A stretch of 64,000 nucleotides of DNA from Bacteroidaceae bacterium (GTDB lineage Bacteria > Bacteroidota > Bacteroidia > Bacteroidales > Bacteroidaceae), in NCBI GenBank assembly GCA_017552435.1, contig JAFZPZ010000065.1:1-64000 (forward strand), in the 5' to 3' direction. The first letter of the stretch is position 1. Each line of letters begins with the position of its first letter. This document shows positions 56,442 through 64,000 of this stretch, one piece after another. The position numbers and the translations under genes were made by a program. The notes beneath the pieces are model-generated. The model was given only the letters and a program-made list of their open reading frames with translations, had not been told where the DNA came from and ran no database searches.

Positions 56442-59030
56442 TCAGAAGGGATAACCTATGGCGAAATGGTAGCCGAGGGACTTGCCGAAGCTGGGCATGT
56501 TGTAGTAACCACGCTTGCCTGTATCGTAGGGGGCATGGATGCCGATACCGAGGTCGAAACGGATGACAAGGAAGTCCAGGTCGTAGCGCAAGCCGACACC
56601 GGTTCCCAAAGCTATCTGGTCGCCAAGGTTTTTGAAGGTGAACCGACCGCCTGGCTGACTCGTACTCTCACGCAGCAGCCACACATTGCCTGCATCCAGG
56701 AAGGTGGCACCCTGCAACTTCCCGACGATGGGGAAGCGGTACTCCACGTTGGCCTCCAGCTTCAGATCACCCGTCTGGTCAACATAGGAATACTGTGACG
56801 AGGCCGGATGATAGGAACCCGGACCGATGGTGCGCATACCGAAGGCTCGGATGCTGTTCGCTCCACCTACGGTGAAAAGCTCGCTGTAGGGCGCTGACTT
56901 CGCATTGCCGTAGCTATAAACGAAGCCGCCGAAGACACGCGTGGCCAGAAGGCTGCGCTTCGTCAGGGGGAACTGGCGCGTGTATTGTACGGTGGTCTTG
57001 ACGAATTGGGCAAAGGGTACGCCCAGAAGCTTCTTGCCCTCCTTGCTGTATGACTCTCCGCAGATGGCATAGATGCTGGAAACAAGCGCCGAGGCTTCCT
57101 TGAACGACACGACAAGTGCCGATGGATGCTTCGGAGTGCCTGCCCACGAGAAAGTGTATGACATACTGGGCACAAACTGGTCACGCATGGAGACATAGAG
57201 CGCAGGATTGGCTCTCACGATGGAGTCGAAGCGCTCGGTGCTGTGCAGCAACTGGTCGTAGGTTATTGTCAGGGGCGAGAACTCGTGCTTGATGCGCTGT
57301 TGACGCTGGAGGGTATAGTTGACGCCGGCACTCCAGGAGACACGTCCAAAATACCCGGCTCGGTTCATCCATTGTGCCTGCAGGTCAACGGCTGTGGACG
57401 AGACAAAGCGGCGACCTACCTTGCGCCCCAAGCCAAAGAAACGGAAGCGCGGATAGGAGAGCGAACCGCTGAGCCCATACTCATAGGAATTGAGCCACGA
57501 GCTGCTACCCTCCACATTGGCACCTGTCTGCCATTCGTAGGAACCCCACACCTTGAACGTCAGCGTCTCGGCACCTCGGAAGGCATTGTGTTTGGAGAAG
57601 GAGAAGCTGGCTCCGGGACCTACCTGACCGTTCGTCTTGCCGGTAACATTTCCCTGGAACTCCGCATCGTAGGGTTTGTCGAGTGTCGCATTGACAACGA
57701 TGTCAAGGGTGTCGTTGGCCATTGAAGATTGACCATTGAACATTGAATCCTGAGGGGCTTCGCGGGGTACATAGTTGATACGCAGCGAGGAGAAGACATT
57801 CATCGAGGCCAATCCTTCCTGCATCAGCTCGCCCAAGGACTGCCGATAGAGGTCGCCGCGGCGGAAGAGCAAGGAGCGCCACATAGCACGGGGCCGCAAC
57901 AAGAAGCCCTTAACTGCAGACCTTGCCGCCTTCGGGGGGAGTTTCCCCTCTGTACTGGATGGGACGGGGATGACTTCTTTTCGAGAGAGCGGACGGCTAT
58001 AGCCGAAAGCAAAACCGCCCCTGAGAGTTACAGTGTCGACAATCTGCCGGTCACCATATTTATAAATGTTCACGCGCGTCGTACCGATATGATAAGGACG
58101 CATCGCCTCTTTCGGAGCTGTAGGCGAAGGCTGCACCTGTAACTTCACCATCATGGGCGTCTGGAGGGTATCGGCACGGAAACTGATATAATCGTTCCGC
58201 TGGTAGTAGTAGCCCTGCTCGCGCAAAGCACCGACAATACGTGTACGCTCGGCCTCGAGACTGACCACGCTGAAGGGGTCTCCGCGATGCAAAGTTTCCT
58301 CGCTCCCTTTTGGGGAGAGTAAAGATTTCCGGATGATGCTGTCGGCCTGCGGCGGGAAATTCCGGTATTCGATGCTGTCCAGATGATAGAGCGGCCCCGG
58401 ATGGATGTTGTAACGCACACGTTCCTTCAGAGTGTCGCGCTGGTTGGGCAATGTCTCGTAGGAAGCTTGTGCACGGAAATAGCCGCGACTGCGAAGGGTG
58501 TTCTGTGCAACAGTGGAACGCAAACGGGGATTGACATTGCTCATCAACACAGGCGATCCAGCGAAGCTATTGAACATCCAGCGTCCGAAACGATGCTTGC
58601 TGCCGGCATAGCGGTTGTAGATGAGCAGTTTGATGGGGAAAGGATGCGTGACAAAACTACTGCCCATGAAAGCACCGTTGGGAGCATACGAGAGGACAGC
58701 TTCCACCTCCTCTTTTGCCGATTCGTAGGCTTCTTTATCCTTCTCGGAAGCACGACGCATACTGTCGCGCAGGGCTTTTTCGTCCATATCCCCAGACTTC
58801 AACGCAGAGGCATCGCCACTCAACAGCCCTTCGACGGTCGTATAGGCATCGGCCAAGGCGGTGATGACACCCTCCTGCTGACCATTGTCCTTCGCCTGTT
58901 GTCTTTTTTCATAATCTATACTTTTTATGCCACGGTAAAGCGTCTCACCCTCCGGCAAGTTCTTCGTAAGGGAACAAGCCGAAACAAGCAGGCAAAGCAG
59001 CAGGAACTTTATGGACTGTATTTTGTTCAT
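56442..59030 (-). CDS. BamA/TamA-family outer-membrane beta-barrel lipoprotein
   Basis: An 862-residue outer-membrane protein with a lipoprotein signal (LLLCLLVSAC) and the NLPEGETLYRGIKSI start usual in Bacteroidetes TamA-like proteins, then POTRA-like repeats (VRYNIHPGPLYHLDSIEYR) and a 16-strand barrel with FTVGGANSIRAFGMRTIGPG near the end. It is thought to work with TamB, encoded just upstream with a 4-nt overlap, in outer-membrane protein insertion or lipid transfer. Two odd inserts are seen: SMFNGQSSMAN encoded by ATGTTCAATGG-type microrepeats (57719-57750), and SPKGSEE encoded by a CTCCC...GGGAG palindrome (58303-58317). Confidence 0.85.
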   Translation of the reverse strand: MNKIQSIKFLLLCLLVSACSLTKNLPEGETLYRGIKSIDYEKRQQAKDNGQQEGVITALADAYTTVEGLLSGDASALKSGDMDEKALRDSMRRASEKDKEAYESAKEEVEAVLSYAPNGAFMGSSFVTHPFPIKLLIYNRYAGSKHRFGRWMFNSFAGSPVLMSNVNPRLRSTVAQNTLRSRGYFRAQASYETLPNQRDTLKERVRYNIHPGPLYHLDSIEYRNFPPQADSIIRKSLLSPKGSEETLHRGDPFSVVSLEAERTRIVGALREQGYYYQRNDYISFRADTLQTPMMVKLQVQPSPTAPKEAMRPYHIGTTRVNIYKYGDRQIVDTVTLRGGFAFGYSRPLSRKEVIPVPSSTEGKLPPKAARSAVKGFLLRPRAMWRSLLFRRGDLYRQSLGELMQEGLASMNVFSSLRINYVPREAPQDSMFNGQSSMANDTLDIVVNATLDKPYDAEFQGNVTGKTNGQVGPGASFSFSKHNAFRGAETLTFKVWGSYEWQTGANVEGSSSWLNSYEYGLSGSLSYPRFRFFGLGRKVGRRFVSSTAVDLQAQWMNRAGYFGRVSWSAGVNYTLQRQQRIKHEFSPLTITYDQLLHSTERFDSIVRANPALYVSMRDQFVPSMSYTFSWAGTPKHPSALVVSFKEASALVSSIYAICGESYSKEGKKLLGVPFAQFVKTTVQYTRQFPLTKRSLLATRVFGGFVYSYGNAKSAPYSELFTVGGANSIRAFGMRTIGPGSYHPASSQYSYVDQTGDLKLEANVEYRFPIVGKLQGATFLDAGNVWLLRESTSQPGGRFTFKNLGDQIALGTGVGLRYDLDFLVIRFDLGIGIHAPYDTGKRGYYNMPSFGKSLGYHFAIGYPF

Positions 59031-62000
59031 TTGGTCTCGTTTTCGTTTTCCTTTTCTTGTTCCTTTCGCTTCTCTTCGGGTCGGGCGAGAGGCTGGGGCG
59101 TTTTCTTGAAGATGAAGAGTTCGCTGAGCTTATCGGCTTTCTTGCGCAACACAATGCCACCGCCCATCTTGGTGACCTGTCCCTCGATCAACGACTCGTA
59201 GTTGTTGTCGTAGAAGATGTTGACATAGCGCGAGGCCGATTTATCGAGGCGATACTCGATGGAGATATTGTCGATGATGGTCTGGCCGGTGTTGGTGGCA
59301 TCACGACCCGTGCTGACCTTACCGCCCACAATGACGCTGATGCGGTTGCCCCAGAAGCGCTTGGCAAAACTGAAGCTGTAGTCGGTCGTCGTCGTGCCTG
59401 CCTCTGATGTCCCACTGGCAATGCCGAAGTTGACGTCGACGGTGCTGAGAGCCTTGCCGGCAATCTCGTTGATAGCACTCTGCAGATAGGCGTTGAGAGT
59501 ATTGGCGTAGTTGTAGCCGCCATTCGTCTCGGCATCGTCCGTAACATACATTCCCGTGACAAGCATCGTGACAGCCACGCGTCCACGCTCTTCCGCAGTC
59601 ATTGAGTTCAACTGGTTCTGGACAGTCAGGTCTTCGGGAGCCTGAAGGGTGAACTCCAACCCCATGTCGTCGAGCGTCCGGCTTAGTGCCAATCCGACAT
59701 CGAACGCCACATTGCGTGGTACAGTATTCTCCGTAACGGTGGACCTGACGCGCTCGCTGGCGTTGATGCTGAGGCGAGGATTCATCATGTTGCCCTGGAA
59801 CTCGACATAACTGCCCTGTTCGATGCGGAAGTCATTGAGGGGAATCGCCATCAGTGAATAGCGCATCGTACCTTTCATGATGGTATAGCGACCCCAGAGC
59901 TGCATATCGTTCTGGAGGTCATAGGTCAGCGTCATCTCTCCCCCACCCTGCAAATCAATGAAATCATTGCCGCCATCACTCAGGAAACAATGTATCTGAG
60001 CTGTCTCGGCAATGCTGACATTCATCTGGATATCGATGCTTTGACGAGCCACATCAAGAGGCTCTACGGCAATCGTGTCGGTGAAATCGCAGAAAGTAAC
60101 GATGTCCGAGAGCTGGTCGTCCACCGTTATGGGCGTATCGGTGAGAACACAACTGACATCGGTACTGCCCAGAACATCGAGGCGGCCACGCATCTTGAGG
60201 TCGGAGAGGGTTCCCCAGAAACGTCCGCCCAGGTTGACGAACACCTTGCCATAAGCCAAAGAGCCTTGTTTCTTCGGAGCATTGATGAGCTGGTAGTTCT
60301 CGGCTCTGACATTCAGATCCAACTGCACACGCTCCAGATTGCTGAAATCGATGTTGCCGTCGAGCACAAGGGGTGTCTTGCCTGCGGCGTATGCCTCGAT
60401 GCGATTAAGGTCAAGGCGACTGTTCTTAACCGTTATCGTATGGTCGGGTATCTGCAGGTTCACATTATAGCTGTCGGCATCAATGTGAAGGGAATCCGTT
60501 CGTAGTTGGCCGTTCAGAATTGGATTGTCCGTATGTCCGTTCACCTTGAAGTCACCCCAGGCATAGCCGCTCATTGCAAACGGTCCGTCTGGCATGAAGG
60601 CATTGAGGAAGGCAAAAGGCAACTTTTGGAAGGTAGCTTCTCCCTCCATCTTTCCCTGTCCGTTCTCCTCGTGATATTCTCCGTTGACCAGAAGAATCTC
60701 CCCGCCGTTTTGCGTGATGATGCCGTCCACATAGTGCGAACCGTCGGCATTCGGGAAATACACGCCGTTCAATCCTATGTTGCCTAGCAAGACACCATTA
60801 TAGGCCATCTTATTCACAAGCATCTCGGCCGAAACGGTCGTTGTGCTGTCTGCCTGCATATAATGGAGGTCGCCCTGGAGGAACCCGCTAATGTCGGGCA
60901 TAAAGGGAATAACCTGTGTCAACTCACCCACGTTGAAATGATTCACGCTGAGAGATATATCCTGCAAAGCCGCTTCGTTGGGTGTCGTGTAGAGCTTCAA
61001 GCCCGTACCGTCATCGGCCAGAAGGTTGACCAGCGCATCAAGATGTCCGCTGCGAGTGAGGGTGACGAAGTTATCGGCATTGAGCGTGAAGTTCCGATAG
61101 GCTATGACGGGGTTGAGCGGAGTGAAATGGGCACGTATTCCATCGGCCAACAGTTCCAGAGCCAGCCCGATATCGACACTCTTCTGTCCCTTGGCATCAT
61201 TGAAGAGCACACTTGTTTCGGCACCCGTTGACGTTAGTGAAACATGCATCTGGGACTGGAATGTCACCATGCGGTTCTTCGGTCCGTTGGCAACCTGAGC
61301 ATCCAGCGAGAGTCTGCTCTGCTCCTGCCGGATGCGCCATTGGATGCTGTCGAGCAAGATAGCTCCGGTATTGAGGGCAAAGATGTGACCATTGCCGACC
61401 AACCCTTCCGCCGGTGAAGAAAGAAGATGGAAAGAGAGGTTGCGGAAACTATAGCCGATTGCATGGCGCAGGATATTGCAAAGGGGATTCTGCTGCCCGC
61501 AGTCAAGTTCCATCTTGAGGTGCGGCAGCAAAGTGCGGAGCGTATCCTGCTCGATGCGAAGGCTATCCATTTGCCGATGCAACTCCTGACTGAAAGTATC
61601 GTAACGGGCCAGAAGGGAATCAAGCCCCTGGTCGGAGGAAACCGAGAGGCAGAGGTCGCCCGAAAGTGCCTTCACCTGAATGAGTTCTGGCGTGAGATTG
61701 GCATCGAGAGAGAGGTCGAGGGGATGAATAATGGTGTCGGCTGTCGTCAGTTCCATTGCCTCGATACGAGCTGCCAGGCTATGGGTCTGCAGGAAATCGG
61801 AAGCGCCATCCACATGCATCACCATGCTCGCAGCAATAGGTCTCTTTGCCAAGTGAAGCGCATAGAGATCGATATGGCTCATGTCCATATTGAAGGCAGC
61901 TGCCTTCAGCTTTCGTCCTTCGATGGCACCATCTACACAGCCATGCAGGCAAAGCAGGTCGTTCTGACTGCTCATCTCGAGCATAGCCTTACCTTTCTCC

Positions 62001-63649
62001 AGACGACAGTCGGCATTAATATTGTCCAGGTTCCATGAAGCATAACCCAGATGATCGATAGCCGCCTGTGCCCGAAGGACGGCATGTGGACTAAGCAAAT
62101 CGGTGCCACGCCCCGACAGTTTGGCGGTAGCTGTGAGAAGATAGAGGGAGTCGTGCGGCAGGAAGTCGTGAAGCTGCAGGTCATTGATGCGGGCATCCGC
62201 CTGATACGCCATTGTCTGCAGGTCTATATTGCCCCTCAGATGAGCTCTGCCTCCTTGCTCCAGGAGCAACGCATCCGTAGTAAGCTTCGATGCCTCGCGC
62301 AACTTCGTGTCGGCATGAAGAACCATCTTGGGAAAGTGCACATCGTTCAAACCCAAGTAGCGGTTGAGACAACTGAGGTCCATCGTAACAACATCCCACC
62401 GCAGGTCTGCACCGAGGGCTATGCTGTCAGTTACATTCTGCAATGAGCCTGTAGCGCGCGCATCGAGCACCGTAGGCATCGCCACAGAACAGGTCTGCAA
62501 AGAAAGGCTGTCAACGTTACCCGCCGCAAAGAGGTCGAGATTCAGCGGCTGGGACGGATAGCATGCAGCAAGACCCTCTGGCAGGTAGGCCGCTGCGAGA
62601 CAGAGGACATCCTCGCTACCTAAAGAAGCCTGCACATCGGCTTTCATCTGTCCACGTGATCGGGGCGAGAGGGCACTCCAGTCCAGGTTAATATTGCCCT
62701 GAGCAGAGCTGTGCGGTGTCTGCAGGTCAAGTCCCGCAACAGTCAGATGGGTGGAATCGAGGGAGAGGTTAACCGTTAGATTATCGAGGCAGAAGCCACT
62801 TCTCTCACGGAAGGCAAGCCGACGAAGCTGGGCATTGAGAGCCGAGGAATTTTGATTATAGGAAAGTTTGTCGAGCTGCAGCTTCATGTCGAAGAAGGCC
62901 AGATGATTCACATCCAGTCCTGCCACAGAATCGACTTGGGGAATATCATAGGAAAGGCTATCCGCCAAAAGGCTGATGTCGGCCACACGATAAGAGCCCT
63001 GGCTAAGGCTGATGTCGCCACCATCGAGACTCGCCTGACGAATCGCAGCACTGAATATAAAGTCCGGGGTGGCGTTTTGAAGTTTGAATTTTGAATTTTG
63101 AATTATAACTTTGCCGATGTCAATCTGCCAATCTACAGGTGCACTCTCTGTCGTGTCCTCTTCTGCTACTTCACGAAGTTTGATGTCAAGCACACAGCCA
63201 TCCAGCGTTGCTTCCGATACATTTACCTTCTTGCGTCGCAAATCAATATCGTCGTGAGCAACCCTGAGAAGGCCTATATTTCCCTCCATGCATAGCGCTT
63301 CTATTAGGTCTGTCGTGTAAACACTGCCGTTCGAAAGTTCCACGGCTTCCACACCGATGTGCAACACCAGCAGATGAGTGAGGTCAAGGTCAACAAGGAC
63401 ATGCTCCACATCTATGACATCGGTATTCGCTTTCTCCACATGAACTTGCCCAAGGCTAAGGTCGAGGAGGAAGGCCAAATGCACACTGCCTATAGACACT
63501 TCCAGTCCTGTCTCTTCCTGCAAATATGCAGTAAGCCTATTCACCGCCCACCTTTGCACGGGGGGCAGATAAAGGCTGGCAGCAAGCATCACGATAAGCA
63601 ATACTATTACCAGAAGTGTCCTAAAGATGATTTTCAGCGCACGTTTCAT
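59027..63649 (-). CDS. tamB: TamB-like translocation/assembly module protein
   Basis: A 1540-residue envelope-spanning protein: one N-terminal membrane helix (TLLVIVLLIVMLAASLYL), AsmA-like start (VQRWAVNRLTAYLQEETGL), a very long beta-rich body that would form the hydrophobic groove, and the C-terminal DUF490 region (MTLTYDLQNDMQLWGRYTIM, then YVEFQGNMMNPRLSINASER). TamB-type proteins bridge inner and outer membranes and are implicated in phospholipid transport and protein insertion. Its stop overlaps the BamA-like start by 4 nt. Residues near 190 (QNSKFKLQN) come from repeated AATTCAAA words at 63076-63105. Confidence 0.88.
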   Translation of the reverse strand: MKRALKIIFRTLLVIVLLIVMLAASLYLPPVQRWAVNRLTAYLQEETGLEVSIGSVHLAFLLDLSLGQVHVEKANTDVIDVEHVLVDLDLTHLLVLHIGVEAVELSNGSVYTTDLIEALCMEGNIGLLRVAHDDIDLRRKKVNVSEATLDGCVLDIKLREVAEEDTTESAPVDWQIDIGKVIIQNSKFKLQNATPDFIFSAAIRQASLDGGDISLSQGSYRVADISLLADSLSYDIPQVDSVAGLDVNHLAFFDMKLQLDKLSYNQNSSALNAQLRRLAFRERSGFCLDNLTVNLSLDSTHLTVAGLDLQTPHSSAQGNINLDWSALSPRSRGQMKADVQASLGSEDVLCLAAAYLPEGLAACYPSQPLNLDLFAAGNVDSLSLQTCSVAMPTVLDARATGSLQNVTDSIALGADLRWDVVTMDLSCLNRYLGLNDVHFPKMVLHADTKLREASKLTTDALLLEQGGRAHLRGNIDLQTMAYQADARINDLQLHDFLPHDSLYLLTATAKLSGRGTDLLSPHAVLRAQAAIDHLGYASWNLDNINADCRLEKGKAMLEMSSQNDLLCLHGCVDGAIEGRKLKAAAFNMDMSHIDLYALHLAKRPIAASMVMHVDGASDFLQTHSLAARIEAMELTTADTIIHPLDLSLDANLTPELIQVKALSGDLCLSVSSDQGLDSLLARYDTFSQELHRQMDSLRIEQDTLRTLLPHLKMELDCGQQNPLCNILRHAIGYSFRNLSFHLLSSPAEGLVGNGHIFALNTGAILLDSIQWRIRQEQSRLSLDAQVANGPKNRMVTFQSQMHVSLTSTGAETSVLFNDAKGQKSVDIGLALELLADGIRAHFTPLNPVIAYRNFTLNADNFVTLTRSGHLDALVNLLADDGTGLKLYTTPNEAALQDISLSVNHFNVGELTQVIPFMPDISGFLQGDLHYMQADSTTTVSAEMLVNKMAYNGVLLGNIGLNGVYFPNADGSHYVDGIITQNGGEILLVNGEYHEENGQGKMEGEATFQKLPFAFLNAFMPDGPFAMSGYAWGDFKVNGHTDNPILNGQLRTDSLHIDADSYNVNLQIPDHTITVKNSRLDLNRIEAYAAGKTPLVLDGNIDFSNLERVQLDLNVRAENYQLINAPKKQGSLAYGKVFVNLGGRFWGTLSDLKMRGRLDVLGSTDVSCVLTDTPITVDDQLSDIVTFCDFTDTIAVEPLDVARQSIDIQMNVSIAETAQIHCFLSDGGNDFIDLQGGGEMTLTYDLQNDMQLWGRYTIMKGTMRYSLMAIPLNDFRIEQGSYVEFQGNMMNPRLSINASERVRSTVTENTVPRNVAFDVGLALSRTLDDMGLEFTLQAPEDLTVQNQLNSMTAEERGRVAVTMLVTGMYVTDDAETNGGYNYANTLNAYLQSAINEIAGKALSTVDVNFGIASGTSEAGTTTTDYSFSFAKRFWGNRISVIVGGKVSTGRDATNTGQTIIDNISIEYRLDKSASRYVNIFYDNNYESLIEGQVTKMGGGIVLRKKADKLSELFIFKKTPQPLARPEEKRKEQEKENENETK

Positions 63650-63673
63650 CCCTTTTCAGCACTATTCGAGAGA

Positions 63674-63681
63674 CAAATGTA
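63674..63681 (-). promoter_or_regulatory. -7 box of the tamB operon
   Basis: TACATTTG on the minus strand lies 25 nt before the tamB ATG. The upstream element is weak (TGTG near 63702-63705). Confidence 0.45.
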
Positions 63682-63733
63682 CGAAAAACTCTTCATTCTG
63701 CCACACAATACATAGAAAATTGTGTCTTTTTGG

Positions 63734-64000
63734 TCAAACATTGTTTGCTGCAGTAATTTCTTGCCAAAGGCGTTCTTCGGGTACTGGTGCCTCGATGGTG
63801 AGGGAAACGTGCGATACGGGATGCTCCAGCGACAAGCGCCAGGCATGCAGACTGATGCTGCCGTCGGGATTGCTGCGCGGAGCACCGTATTTCAGGTCTC
63901 CACGAATGGGACAACCCATTTTGGCAAGCTGGCAGCGTATCTGATGATGACGGCCCGTATGCAACTCTATTTCAACCAGATAATAACGTTCCGACTGCGC
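63734..64000 (-). CDS. RluA-type RNA pseudouridine synthase, C-terminal part
   Basis: Only the last 88 residues are inside the window; the gene runs on beyond 64000. The visible part, YYLVEIELHTGRHHQIRCQL followed by GCPIRGDLKYGAP and SLHAWRLSLEHPV, is the conserved C-terminal end of RluA/RluD-family enzymes that isomerise uridines in rRNA or tRNA. The catalytic Asp motif lies outside the window. It ends 84 bp before tamB on the same strand. Confidence 0.85.
   Translation of the reverse strand, partial: AQSERYYLVEIELHTGRHHQIRCQLAKMGCPIRGDLKYGAPRSNPDGSISLHAWRLSLEHPVSHVSLTIEAPVPEERLWQEITAANNV

Overview
The window reads as a chromosomal segment of a gut or rumen Bacteroidales bacterium, most likely Prevotella-like. 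The grounds are SusC/SusD outer-membrane pairs, promoters with the Bacteroidetes -7 box (TAnnTTTG), secreted proteins ending in a G-x-YI-x-NGKK tail typical of Prevotella surface proteins, and menaquinone and carboxynorspermidine enzymes. No rRNA, tRNA, insertion sequence or CRISPR array was recognised.

Region 1 (1-7570) is an AT-rich accessory block. A promoter overlapped by a palindrome drives a ~330-nt leader full of hairpins, including one segment that can pair with either of two partners. Then comes an 1823-residue DUF4011-helicase-Vsr-DUF3320 protein resembling the antiviral Hhe family, a possible PD-(D/E)XK nuclease, and two small acidic helical proteins that are paralogues. This is the best candidate for an undescribed or variant defence system.

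Region 2 (7570-9686) is mostly non-coding. It holds two copies of a promoter module, each followed by a short structured transcript and a terminator. Between them a minus-strand pair encodes a BECR/CdiA-type nuclease-like protein and a 46-residue partner. A broken small gene and a hairpin cluster follow.

Region 3 (9687-17078) is a two-gene surface operon: a 1746-residue four-module GLUG-like protein and a CotH-family protein. Region 4 (17314-22539) has guaA, ndk and an M23/LysM peptidase on the plus strand, converging on miaA and a calycin/dockerin-like secreted protein.

Region 5 (22776-39529) is one long minus-strand operon in which the order FAS1 lipoprotein, SusC, SusD occurs twice, with no glycoside hydrolase, sensor or sigma factor. 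It looks like a duplicated nutrient-uptake or surface-glycan locus of unusual kind. A 780-bp repeat-rich gap separates it from a secreted M6 metalloprotease.

Region 6 (42706-64000) is housekeeping: thiD, a divergent polyprenyl-phosphate sugar transferase, a conserved unknown, a coiled-coil/zapA/rny cluster, recA, a carboxynorspermidine dehydrogenase-like gene, a Spy-like periplasmic protein, a DUF5715/M15-like protein, the overlapping phoH-purC-menG-aroE operon, a potassium-channel-like protein, a tamA/tamB-like pair, and the end of an RluA-type pseudouridine synthase cut by the window edge.

Short palindromes and AT-rich microrepeats recur between genes and, unusually, also inside guaA, tamA, tamB and the DUF5715 gene.
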